Assembly: GCA_023807065.1 (NCBI GenBank)
Contig: JAJJLU010003541.1
Location: forward strand, 1-57,043
Source: Isotricha intestinalis
Lineage: Eukaryota > Ciliophora > Litostomatea > Vestibuliferida > Isotrichidae
Reading direction: 5' to 3'
Length of the DNA stretch: 57,043 bases
This document shows, in pieces, positions 18,325-30,100 of the stretch (its first letter is position 1; the number at the start of each line of letters is the position of its first letter). A model generated the notes under the pieces. The model had not been told where the DNA came from and ran no database searches. It saw nothing but the letters and a program-made list of their open reading frames with translations. The position numbers were made by a program, and so were the translations under genes.

Positions 18325-19926
18325 ATGATAAATAACTTAAATATATTAAGTAATTTGAAAAGAAAGAATAAAGAAGAAGAAGAATTTGACAAAGCAAGTA
18401 AAAGATTAAATCCAATTCTCTTAGAAAAATATAGAAACAAATTTAAAAACTTAGATGCAAACAAAAGGAAAGAATTAGAGGCATCAATATGTAATTTATT
18501 TATGACAGATGAGATAAAAAAGAATAAAAGAGAATCAATTCAAAAGACAATGAAGCATAATGATATATCAATGATGATATTTGCATTTATAGGAATAATA
18601 ACAAATGTAATATCATCATCAATGTATTTAAAAAGTAAGCATATAACAGATTCAGAAGGAAAAATAAATATACAATTAATACCAAATGAAACAAAATTAA
18701 TTCGTTATTTAAGAATGATAACATCATTTACAACACTTTTATTAATAATATTTTTAATAAGACATTATAATATTAGATTAAAATTTTTAATAATGAAACA
18801 GAAAATATCAGTAGCATCATCATTATATTCAACAGGATTAATATGGAAACTTTTATCAGAAATATTAATATGCTTAATTCACAGTCCTCCATATTTAAAT
18901 GATATATGTGTAACATTTTCATCAACAACAGGAACAAATCATGAGAAATATAGAGTAGACATAGATTTATTTTTATGTTCAATAATACCATTAAGAGTAT
19001 ATTTATTATTAAGATATTATTCATTTTATTCATCTTGGGCAAATGATAGAGCAGAAAAAATATGTAATGAATGTAATACATTAGGAGGAATCAGTTTTGC
19101 AATAAAAGCAGAACTAAAAGAAAAACCATATTTTGTAGTAGGATTATTAATGATATTATCAATATTTATATTTGGATATGCAATAAGAAATATAGAATTA
19201 GGTTTTATGCAATATAAAGATGAAAGCAAATTTCAAGATTGGAGTTATGCTTGGAATGGATTTTGGTGTGTAATAATTACAATATTAACTGTTGGTTACG
19301 GTGATTTCTACCCTCAAACTGTTTTAGGAAGAATTATTGCCGTCGTTGCTTGTTTATGGGGAACTTTCCTTATTTCACTTATGGTGGTTTCTTTAACAAT
19401 TTCTGTTGAATTCACTCCTCAAGAACAAAAAGCTTATGAAGAATTAAAAAAAGGAGAAATGTATTCTAAATTAAAAAAATTAGCTTTGGAATTTATAAGA
19501 TATTCTGTTAGATTAAAAGATTTTCCTGAAAAAAGAGAAGATATTATTGATCCTGATATGAAAATTAAATATGTTAAAGTTATTGATAAATTTAAACATT
19601 CATTACATAATTTTAGAACTTGGAGAGAAATTGTTATGAGTAAAGAACATGAAATGTCACCTGAAAATATATTATATAAATTAAATGAAAATGTCTCTGA
19701 TGAAATGGAAAGTTTAATTTGTTCTAGTAATTCTCAGGTTAATGCACTTTTAGAATATTTAAAATTAAGTGAAGGCATTCAAGAAGAAATTAAAGGTTAC
19801 GTTAATAAATTAGATATTATGACTAAAGGATTAAGTGAATGTTTAGGAGATGAAGATGATTTAAGTGAAAAAGCTGAAGAAGAAGAAGAAGATGGAGAAG
19901 AAGAAAAAAGTGGATTAATTGATTAA
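18325..19926 (+). CDS. Six-helix potassium channel, SK-like
   Basis: A 533-residue protein from the ATG at 18325 (a TTG eight codons upstream opens the longer frame). Six membrane helices are visible, starting near residue 80. The pore loop has WNGFWCVIITILTVGYGD (near residues 305-325), which gives K+ selectivity, followed by helix S6 (CLWGTFLISLMVVSLT). S4 (LRVYLLLRYYS) has few arginines, so voltage gating is weak or absent. After S6 comes EFTPQEQKAYEELKKGEMYSKLKKLA-like sequence, a basic helix of the type that holds calmodulin in SK channels. The tail is coiled and ends in an acidic Glu run. Ciliates carry many such channels on the ciliary and somatic membrane. Confidence 0.88.
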   Translation: MINNLNILSNLKRKNKEEEEFDKASKRLNPILLEKYRNKFKNLDANKRKELEASICNLFMTDEIKKNKRESIQKTMKHNDISMMIFAFIGIITNVISSSMYLKSKHITDSEGKINIQLIPNETKLIRYLRMITSFTTLLLIIFLIRHYNIRLKFLIMKQKISVASSLYSTGLIWKLLSEILICLIHSPPYLNDICVTFSSTTGTNHEKYRVDIDLFLCSIIPLRVYLLLRYYSFYSSWANDRAEKICNECNTLGGISFAIKAELKEKPYFVVGLLMILSIFIFGYAIRNIELGFMQYKDESKFQDWSYAWNGFWCVIITILTVGYGDFYPQTVLGRIIAVVACLWGTFLISLMVVSLTISVEFTPQEQKAYEELKKGEMYSKLKKLALEFIRYSVRLKDFPEKREDIIDPDMKIKYVKVIDKFKHSLHNFRTWREIVMSKEHEMSPENILYKLNENVSDEMESLICSSNSQVNALLEYLKLSEGIQEEIKGYVNKLDIMTKGLSECLGDEDDLSEKAEEEEEDGEEEKSGLID

Positions 19927-20367
19927 TTAATTAATAATAATTTTTCTTTTTTCGGTATATCAAATTAGGGTTTTTAGATTTTGTTTATTGCTGTTCATAA
20001 AATTTTTGAGATTCTTTTATATTATTATTTGTCAGGTCATTTTAAATATTTATTATAAATATAATTAATTTATATTTTTTTATTTTAATATTCTTCTTTC
20101 TTTTTTATAATTCAAAATTATTCATTTATTATATAATAATTATAATAATATTTTTTAGCATTGAAATGTTTTATAATATTTCTAAAAGATTATTCTTATA
20201 AATAGGTATTCCATAATTAAATTTACTATTCATTTTTTTCTTAAAATTAATTTTAAATTTAAAAGATAAAAAATCTATATTTTTTGTTTCTATATATAGA
20301 TAATTAATTAAGCTAAATAAATATAAATTATTAAATCTATTGTTTCTAAATAAAAAATATTTTAAAA
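19927..20367. other. AT-rich spacer between convergent genes
   Basis: A 3' flank of two convergent genes. No open frame, RNA-like island or repeat is supported. Confidence 0.6.
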
Positions 20368-21999
20368 CTATAATATGCTAGCTTCATATTTTTTTAAAAT
20401 TTCAATTTTGTTTTTCACAACTTCAATCATGTCCTTATAAGTCCAATAAGAATTATTAGACAATGTTTTTTCATTGGTAATTCCTAAATAATTCAAAATA
20501 TCTTTAATATAAAAAGTAAATAAGCCAGTAGTTCGACAAATTTTAGAAAAATGAGTAAGATTAATTTTAACTAAATTTCCATCCAACAATTGCAATAATT
20601 TATAAATATTTTCAGGGTCTAAAAATAAAGATTTAAAATTTTTTTCTAATAAATTTCCAGTTTTTCCACCTTCTTCTTTAGTAAAATATTCACAACATTT
20701 TTTCCAAAATTCATTTTTATTTGATTTTAAATTAATAATTGGATGTTTAATCATTTGAAAATACAAATAATAAATAAGTAAAATATCTTTAGAAGGAGGT
20801 TTTTTTTGAGTAAATAATTTATTCAAACAACTATCATTTAATAATTGAATTGCTTTTTCAGTTTTTTTTGACATTTCAATATTTTTAATATTATATTTTT
20901 TTCCCACTTCATTAACATTAAAACAACTAATAATTTCTTTAAATTTATTTTTTTCTTCTTTTAAATTTAAAATAATTTGTTTTAAAAAGTTTTTCCTAAA
21001 TAATTTATTAGTACTTAATAAATTGACTTTATCTTTATTATCTAAATATTTAATATAATTAATATTATCATTTTCAATAAATTCTTCAATATTAGTTTTT
21101 TTAACATAATTTTTGTCTAAATTGTCTTCGTTAATTAATAAACCTTTAGGAATAAAATCAAGATCATTCATAGGAGAAGTTAATATAGGATCACAATTTA
21201 AATTAAAATCATTTGGAAAAGTATCTTCCATTGAAATTATTCTAGAAAAACTATTATCTAAAGTTTTTTCACCTTTTGAAATATTTAAATTTGATTCTGT
21301 GTTGATTCTAGATAATACTTTTCTTTTTTGAGACTTTATTAATGGATTTATACTTTTTCTTGGTAATTTTAAATTAATCAATGTTTTACTGTTTTTTAAT
21401 GTTGGTCTGTGAGAAAGAATTATTGATTTTCTACGTTGAATTGATTTCTTTGTTGTTTTATTATTATTATTATTTTTTAATTTATTACTAATATTATTTT
21501 TATTTAATGAATTATTCGAATTTAGAAAATTTTTATAAATAACATTTGTACTTGATTTATTTTGTTTTAAAGTTTTTTTTCTTGTATTCATTGTTTTTCT
21601 CATATTTAAATTAGTATTTGAATTTAGTTTCAATTTTGATTCTGTTAAATTTCTTGGAAAATTCATTGTATTTTTTAATGTTCTTAAAGGAGTTTTTGGT
21701 TTTATCATTTTTTTTGGATTATTATTATTATTTTCTGTTGGATTTTTTGGTTTCGAATTGCTTTCTTTTTTTTGTTCTTTTTTATGTGAAATTTGTTGTT
21801 CTATATTTTTACAATACGAAATAATATTTTCTGTCCATTGAATTGTATCATTAATAAATTGAATATGAGAATTTGAATTTGAATCTAAATTTGATAATCT
21901 ATTATCAAGATTTTTTAATAAAGATGTTAATAAAGGTATTTCTATTTTTGAATTTAAATTTTGGGTTTTTGATATTGATGATATATCATTTAAAGGCAT
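20368..21999 (-). CDS. Uncharacterised protein with a basic N-terminus and F-box-like segment
   Basis: A 543-residue protein, ending in TAG, unlike most genes here. Residues 1-80 are helical. Residues 80-260 are basic, Asn/Ser-rich and probably disordered. Near residue 310 the sequence YLDNKDKVNLLSTNKLFRK has the leucine spacing of an F-box (substrate-adaptor) helix. About 220 residues of well-mixed, folded-looking sequence follow (YYLYFQMIKHPI, FWKKCCEYFTKEE, YWTYKDMIEVVKN). The downstream part looks like a conserved helical domain that I cannot name. The F-box call is a weak pattern match, and there is no membrane segment. Confidence 0.7.
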   Translation of the reverse strand: MPLNDISSISKTQNLNSKIEIPLLTSLLKNLDNRLSNLDSNSNSHIQFINDTIQWTENIISYCKNIEQQISHKKEQKKESNSKPKNPTENNNNNPKKMIKPKTPLRTLKNTMNFPRNLTESKLKLNSNTNLNMRKTMNTRKKTLKQNKSSTNVIYKNFLNSNNSLNKNNISNKLKNNNNNKTTKKSIQRRKSIILSHRPTLKNSKTLINLKLPRKSINPLIKSQKRKVLSRINTESNLNISKGEKTLDNSFSRIISMEDTFPNDFNLNCDPILTSPMNDLDFIPKGLLINEDNLDKNYVKKTNIEEFIENDNINYIKYLDNKDKVNLLSTNKLFRKNFLKQIILNLKEEKNKFKEIISCFNVNEVGKKYNIKNIEMSKKTEKAIQLLNDSCLNKLFTQKKPPSKDILLIYYLYFQMIKHPIINLKSNKNEFWKKCCEYFTKEEGGKTGNLLEKNFKSLFLDPENIYKLLQLLDGNLVKINLTHFSKICRTTGLFTFYIKDILNYLGITNEKTLSNNSYWTYKDMIEVVKNKIEILKKYEASIL

Positions 22000-22158
22000 T
22001 TTTAATTATAAATTAAAATGTTCATATAAATTAAATAAATAGTTTTTTAATCATATATTTTAAAAATTTATTATATTAATTATTTATAAAAATATTAAAA
22101 AAGAAATAATTTCTAGATAAAAATTACAATAAATTAAATAATTACGTTTAAGACAATA

Positions 22159-23964
22159 TCATTCAATTTTATTCTTTTTTTTTTTATTATTTTGTTTCAA
22201 AATATTAATTTCTTGATTATTATTATTATTATTTATATCATTTGATAAAGAAAATTTAGAAAGAGGAATTTTTGAAGTTTTTTTATCATATAATTTTCTT
22301 TTTGGTTTTGCTGAATTTATAGTATTGGAATTTGATTTACTTAAATAATTATTATTTAATTTCTTTTCTATATTATTTGAAAAATTAATTTTTTTCTTTT
22401 CATTATTTAAAATATTTGATTTTGATTTTGAATGTTTAATTGTTATTACTTTTATATTATCAAATTCAACAATATCTTTTTTAATAGAATTTCTATTTTT
22501 TTCTTTAATATTATTTTTAGGTGAATGAATTTCTTTATCATTTATGTTTTTTTGTTTAATAAAATTTTGTTGATAATTTTTTATAATTTTCTTAGGTTCT
22601 AAACTTGAAGAAGGAGAATGATGCTTATTAAATATTTTATCACTATTAAAAGCATTTCCATAAGTTATTAAATTAATTGAATTTGAATGTTTAGAAATGA
22701 AATTCTCAAATTTATTTTGTTTTGAATTTTTTATTGTATCATAATGAATAGAAGAATTATAATTTAAATTCAGATTAATTGAAGTATTTGCTTTATTATG
22801 CTTATTATTATTTTTTTTACTTGATATTGAATTATAATTTGAATTTTCATTTGTATTTAATGAACTATCATCACTTTTTAATAAACTTTTTTTTGAATTG
22901 ATTTTTTCTAAATTATTTTCTATATTTGGTAAATCATTCGTATTTGATATTATAAAGTTTAAATCTGAAAATATTTTTTTATTATATTCTTCAATTTCTT
23001 CTTTTAATTTATATCTATATATTGATTTATTTAATTTTATAATATTTCCTTGAAGATTTATATTTTTATTTTCATATAATTGTTTTATTTTTTCTAATTT
23101 TTTTCTATTATCTTTTAATTTTTCTTTTTCTTTTTCAATAATATATTTCTTTTTTTTATAATTTAATTCAGTAGTTTTTAAAAATTCATTATTTTTTTCA
23201 ACATTATTTTGTAAATCAAAAATAAAATCAACTTTATTGGAAATTGTTTTATTGATTTCATTGATAGAAATAAAACTAATATTTAAATTAAAATTAGAAA
23301 TTTCATTATTTTCATTAACAGTAATATTATTATCATTTTCATTTTCTAAAATAGAAATTAAATGATTAGAATTTTTAATATTATATAATAAAGAAGGATT
23401 AGCTTTTAAATTTGACATAGAATTATTATTAAAAGGATTATTATTTAAATTAAAAGTATAAGAATTTAAATTAAAACAAGAATTATTATGAGTTGATTTT
23501 ATTCCTAAAAATTCACTTGATTTATTTCCGTTTCTATTCAAAGCATTCATTGAATTATTTTGATGTAAATATACTTCTGATAATATTGAAATTAATATTT
23601 TTAAAACTATTTCATCTTCATTATCTTTTAAAAAATACCATTGTTTCTGATTATTATTTGTTTTATTTAAATTAAAAGGAATTTTCACTTTTGCAAATGT
23701 ATTTTTTAACACAAACATTGTTTTAGTATATGCTGATAATATTATTATATTGTCTTTTCTTCTTGAAGATGATACTTTAAAATTTATAATTTTTTCATTA
23801 AAATAATGTTTTTTTGTTTTTATTGAATAAATGTCTTTTGGAGGTAAATCATTATAAGAAATTGATAATGAATAAGGAAGATATTGTGTGTTATTTTGAC
23901 ATATTTGTGATTGATAGAGAGTTAAATAAATATTATTTTTTTTATCTCTATCTATTGAAGACAT
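22159..23964 (-). CDS. C2-like domain protein with a coiled coil and Asn/Ser-rich tail
   Basis: A 601-residue protein from the ATG at 23964; the longer frame needs a TTG and adds Phe/Lys residues with no sense as a signal peptide. Residues about 8-130 look like a C2-type beta sandwich: IYLTLYQSQ, a KTKKHYFNEKIINFKV edge typical of the middle of C2 domains, IIILSAYTKTMFVL, then WYFLKDN...EIVLKILISI as the last strands. Calcium-binding aspartates are not evident. A coiled coil lies around residues 240-310, and the rest is low-complexity Asn/Ser/Lys sequence. It is the one gene here ending in TGA. C2 assignment is tentative; membrane-proximal trafficking or ciliary roles are possible. Confidence 0.75.
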   Translation of the reverse strand: MSSIDRDKKNNIYLTLYQSQICQNNTQYLPYSLSISYNDLPPKDIYSIKTKKHYFNEKIINFKVSSSRRKDNIIILSAYTKTMFVLKNTFAKVKIPFNLNKTNNNQKQWYFLKDNEDEIVLKILISILSEVYLHQNNSMNALNRNGNKSSEFLGIKSTHNNSCFNLNSYTFNLNNNPFNNNSMSNLKANPSLLYNIKNSNHLISILENENDNNITVNENNEISNFNLNISFISINEINKTISNKVDFIFDLQNNVEKNNEFLKTTELNYKKKKYIIEKEKEKLKDNRKKLEKIKQLYENKNINLQGNIIKLNKSIYRYKLKEEIEEYNKKIFSDLNFIISNTNDLPNIENNLEKINSKKSLLKSDDSSLNTNENSNYNSISSKKNNNKHNKANTSINLNLNYNSSIHYDTIKNSKQNKFENFISKHSNSINLITYGNAFNSDKIFNKHHSPSSSLEPKKIIKNYQQNFIKQKNINDKEIHSPKNNIKEKNRNSIKKDIVEFDNIKVITIKHSKSKSNILNNEKKKINFSNNIEKKLNNNYLSKSNSNTINSAKPKRKLYDKKTSKIPLSKFSLSNDINNNNNNQEINILKQNNKKKKNKIE

Positions 23965-24188
23965 TTTATAAAATAATTTTTTGAAAAAGAATAAAATTTT
24001 CAAATTTTTATTTGAATTTAAATTTTAGATTTTATTTAGATTTATTTTCATATATTTTTTATTTCAATTGGTTTTTGTTTATAATAATATTTTCTTTTAT
24101 TTTAATATTTCAAATTAAATCAACATTTAATTAATATAGAAATATTAATTACAAAATTATTTATTTATCTAAATAATACAAACATTTT

Positions 24189-27100
24189 TTATATTGAAGA
24201 TGATTGAGTAATTTCAGAATGACTAGATTTAAGATTCTTATCATTATAATCTTCAATATTATTCCAAATGTCTTTTTTCATATTTTGCTTGGTTTCCATA
24301 AAATAATCTTCTTTATAAATTAATTCTATATCTTCATTTGTTAAACATAAATAATTAATATTTTGAATGTCATTATTTTGATAAATATAATAAATATTAT
24401 TATTTTCCTCATCAAATTCAAAATAAATTATTTCTCTTTCAATTTCTAATGTTTTAATAAATAAAATTTTATGTAAGTTTTCTCCTTTACAAACAATAAA
24501 TCCTTTTTCTTTAAATGAATAAGTTAAAATATTCCCATTTTTAAAAATATAAAAAGTATTACAAATATTTTCTAAAGGTTTACAAATTTTAACTCCATTA
24601 ACAGTATAACAATGAAGACTAAATTTATCTGATGCATATAAAATAATATATACAAAATAATTAAAAAGATTAACCTTTTGTTCTATGATTAAATAACTAA
24701 AAAATTGATTAAAAGTATTTAAATAAATCACAGAAATTAATTCAAAATTGTTAAAATTTCTAATATTAACAGTAGCATCCTTATTATTTCCAATGATAAT
24801 AATATTATTATCAAAATCATAAGACATAGATAATATAGGTTCACTTGAAACAATGCATTTTTTCATGTATTTTAATTTTATAGATTTTCCTTCTAATATA
24901 ATAGACCAATGAATGATTATTCCATCAATATGTCCTGTAACAATAAATTTATTAGAAATTGATAATATCGAACTTGTATATGAAGGTAAAATAAAAGATT
25001 GTTCTAATAATATATTAGAATAAAATATTATTGAATTATTTCTATTATTTGCCACTATTAAAAATATATTTTCATCATCATATATATGAATTGAAAAACA
25101 ATTTTTTAAATTATATATATATTTCTTCTTATGCATATTTTTAAAGTAACTTAAATTAATTTCCCTTATTGTTATTGAAGAAAAATTTTTTGATTCTTCT
25201 ATTTCTGAATATATTGAATTTATATTATTTTTATATATTGTTAAAATTATTCCTTTATTTGATTCTTTTGATAAAACATATAATTTTTTATAAAAGATTT
25301 TCAAAGAAAAAAATATTATTGAATTTGTTTTTGTTTTATTTATCCCAGATGATAATTCATTATCTTCAAATAAAGAAATTTTAGTAATTTTTTTGCAATC
25401 ATAAAAAGTTCCTTTTTTAATTTTTAATTTATCATCAAATAATTTCAAAGGTGTTTGTCCAAAATTTAAAATAAAACTAATTTTAATTTTTAATTTAGAG
25501 CAAATATCTTCAATACTTAATTTTTTTTTATTATATTTTTCTATTATTTTAGAAAAATCCATCAATTCAGCATAAGAATATTTACTAAATAAATTACAAT
25601 CTTCTTTTTTATCATTTAATTGATTAACTCCAAATATATTATCAATCCATAAAGGAAGTAATTTAGTAACTTCAGAACTTTCTAATAATTTTCTATATCT
25701 AATCATAAATTGAAAAGGATTTATATTGTAATTTTCATTAAAATATTTATCAAAAACAATATTATTAATATGAACATTATCAACTCTTATACCATAATTA
25801 TTATAATTTAAATTTAAATAACATTCACTTAAATAAAAAAATTCAGGAACTAATTCTCTATTATCATTATAATGAATTAATATTTCTAAAATTTCATATA
25901 TTGAATAAAACGTTCTATTAGGATTATCATATTGTCCATTTTGAAGTTTAATAATATTTTCATTATAAGGTGAAATTCTACTTAAGTAAAAATTAATAAA
26001 AGAAGAAGCAGAATAATGAGAATTAAAATGATTTATAAATTTTTTTTTATTCATATTTTTCTTTTTTAAATCTTCAAATTTAAAAATTATTTCTTTTCTT
26101 TTATTTTCACTTTGAGCTGAAAGAGGATATTTAAAATCTCTTAATTTAACTAATAAATTATTTTCATCTATTATTGTTAACCATGGAAAAATAAAATATT
26201 GATTTAAATCATTTAATGAACGAGAAGAATAAAAATTGATATATAATAAATAATTTAATGTTGATAATTTATTATCATAATATTTTTTTGTATATTTTTT
26301 TTCATTAAAATGTTCTTTTAAATTTGATATTGTTTTAACATTTTTTTTCTCAAATATTAATTTTATTGTTTCTGCGTTTTGAACAGTTAACAAATTAAAA
26401 AAATAATTTTTTCCATTTAATAAAAAAATTTCACATGCTTGATTTTGAAATAAATATCTTTTAATAAAACAATTTTTAATTTTTTCAAATCTAAAAAATA
26501 GTATTTTTTCTTTATTAAAATTAATATCATTTTCAAAAGAAGAAAAAACTTTTTTTAAAGAATTTTCAGAAGTACTTGTTCTACTTTGTATTTCACTTTC
26601 ATTTTGACTAGCATAAGATTTATAAATAAAATAATTTTCTGTTAAAAAAATTGTTCCTTGTGTTATACATTCAATATTAATTAATTCAGAATCAATTTTT
26701 TTTGAATTTAAAATATCAAATTTTATTTCTAATCTATTTTTAAAAAAAGATAAATTATTTGATTCTTCATTTCTTTCAAAATTTAATTCTATTTCTTTAT
26801 GAGAAATATTATAATATTGTTTTGTAAAAAAATTAAAATCTGGTTTTAAAAATATTTTAATACCATTTTTTTTAGAAGAAAAATTTTTTAATTTAGAAGG
26901 AAATTTCAAATAGCAATCACAATCAGTATTATTAACTTGATAATAGTAAAAAGTTTTTAAATAATTTTTTCTTAAATTTAAAAAACAATCATTATAAAAT
27001 AATAATTGTTTAAAAAATTCTCCAAAAATAATTTTACATAATATTCTTCTATTATTTAAGTTATTAAAATTATAAAAAAATACATCTTCAAAATTTTTAT

Positions 27101-30100
27101 AAGATTTTTGAATAATTTCATTTTCAAATTTAGAAATAAATTTATCAATTTCTTCTTCTTGAAAAATATTCTTATTTGAAGAATCAGGTTCATTTAAATC
27201 TAATGAATGTTTTGGTGATCTTGAAACATTAAAACTATTATATATTGTTTTATCTGCTCTTGAATTAAAATATTTTTTAGGAGATAATCTTATTATATTA
27301 TTTAAATCATATTTTTTTATTTCTCCATCTTTTTCAAATGAACATTTAAAATATTTTATATAATAAAATTGATATTTTTCTTTTGATACTATTTTTTCTA
27401 TATATAATTCTCCTTCTTTTGGTTTTTTAGGATATTTTAAAGTATTATATTTTTCATAGTAAAAATAATTAAATACTTTTTTATATAATTCATCTTTTTC
27501 TTCTTTAGGATTTATTGAATTTTCTATTAATTTTAATTTAGATTTATTTTTTAATAATTGTATAATTTCTTCTTTTAAAACTTTTTTTATTTCCTCATAA
27601 AGTGGTTTAATTAAATTATCACATTTTTTATTATTTAATGAATAAAGACAAAATTTTATATAATAATGTAAACATAATAATTTTCTTGGTTGTTGTTTTT
27701 TTTCAGAAGAATTTTTTGTTGAAAATATACTGAAAACTCTTTTGTTTTCATTTTCAGGTTCAATATATTTTTTATCATATTCATACAATAAAGATTCATT
27801 ATTATATGGATGTTTTAAAATATCATTTTTTATTAAATCAATAAAATTTGTTTTTCCTGTTAATAAATATAATTCAATAAAAATTTCGATTATTAATTCA
27901 ATTAAATATTTAGAATTGTCTTTTCCAATATAATATTTCGTTGAATTATATAAAACTGGATTATTTGAAAAAAGAAAACTATTTAAAAAAAAACTTTGAA
28001 TAAATTGTTTATTATATTCTTTATCAATATTTGAACTTTTAAATCTTGATATTATTTTATAAAATAAAATCACTAAATTTATAAGATTTTGAAATGAAAT
28101 AGAATCTTCAGATATTTCTTTTTTTTTTGATAAATTTGTATTTAAATCAGAAACCAAAATTTTAAAAATATTAGGAATTATTCTTTTATTTTTTTCTGAA
28201 CTTGATTGAAATTTATTAAAAATTTTAAATAATAAATCAAAAATGAATGGTTTATCATCATAATAAATTAAAATTTTACTTATGTTTATAATTTCAGTAG
28301 AAAAAATTTCTGTAATTGTATCATTAAAAATTTTATAGTCCATATAATATTGAATTAAATCTTCACTAGAATGTAAAATATTTTTAATTATTTTTTTTTT
28401 TGATTCTATAATATTTGGTAAAGAAAAATCACTTAAAATATTCATGAAAAAAGAAAAAACAATATTTCTCATATAAATTAAATATTCAGGATTATTTATA
28501 TGTAATTTTAAAATTTCATCCTTTGTAAAATTTCGAACTAATTTTAATAAATATTTAAATTTGTTAGGAAAATTATCATAATTGATTTGATTTTCACTAA
28601 TTTTGAAAATATTATTATTTATTAAATTTTCAAATTTTTTAAAATTCATTTGTTGAAATAAAAGAGAAAAAAAAGATAGAAAAGATTTTTTTCCATTAAT
28701 AAATATTTGTTTTCCTTCATCAAAATCTAATCTTTGAAAATCAATTAAAATTGAAAAAAAAGAGTCTTCAAATTCTTCAATAAATTGAATAAATTGAATA
28801 AAAATTGCTTTAAGCTTATCAATCTTATCAAAATATTCCTCTGATTGAATTGATATACTTTGAAGTGCTTTTAATCCTGTTAAAATAAAACCTTTATATT
28901 TATTATTTTCATTATGAATATTTTCATCAATAATAACTAAACTTAAACCTTTTATTGAATCTTGTTTTTCTTTCTTTTTTTCTTCTTTATTTTTTATTTC
29001 TTTATTTTTTGCTTTTATATCATATAAATTCTTATATAATAAAATTAATACGTTTGATATAAAATCTAAATCTGAAATTGATACAGTCACATCTTTTATT
29101 TTTTTTATTATTTTTTTCAATAAAACATTTAATTGTTCTGATTTATTTATTTTTTGATATGATTCATTTGTTGAATCTAATTTATTCTTTATTGGTTCAT
29201 TAGAAATTAATTTAAATAAAAATAAATCTAATAATTTAGAATATTCAAATGATAAATCATTCATTTCAATTAATCTCTTTAAAAAAATAGTTTTTAACAA
29301 ATCAAAATTTGAACAAATCATACAATCATATATTGTTAAATAAACTTTAGGTAATATTTTTTTTGTTTCTTCATTATATAAATCTTTGTTCAGAAGAAAA
29401 TTTATAATTTTATATAAAATTGAAGAAATAAAATTTGAATTTTCTTTTATATATAATAAAGGAATAAATGCTATTAATTCTTCTATGATTAAAGATTTAT
29501 CTCCTTTAGAAAGTTTAATTACTTCACAAATAGAAGATAAAAGAAATAATAATTCATTTGTTTCTGTTTTTAATTTTTCTGTTGATAAATCTATAAAAAA
29601 ATCATCAATCATATTTTCATTTGAAAACAAAAAACAATTTTCGAAATATAAAAAATTATTATTAACTTTATTTAGAATTGTTGATAAAAATTGAATTAAA
29701 TTTAAAATATTTTTATTAATTATATTATAATCTTTTTCAAATTTTTCTGATTTTAAAATCTGTATATAATATTCACAATTTAATTGAAGATATTTTAATC
29801 CATTAAAATATAAAAAATTATATACACTAAAAGATAAATTGAAAAATAATTTAATATCACCATTAATAATAGAATTTTTATTTATTTTATTATTTTTAAT
29901 CTCATAAGAATTTTCTTTCCAATTATTATCACTTTTAATTAAAATTAATTTTGGAGAAATTATTCCTTTTAATTTATCAACGATTTTAAATTCTGATAAT
30001 TTAGAAAAATAATTTTCAAAATTTCTAATATCATTTTTCACATTATATAAATTGCATTCATTGCATAATAAAATAGATTCATAATAACCTTTAAAAGACA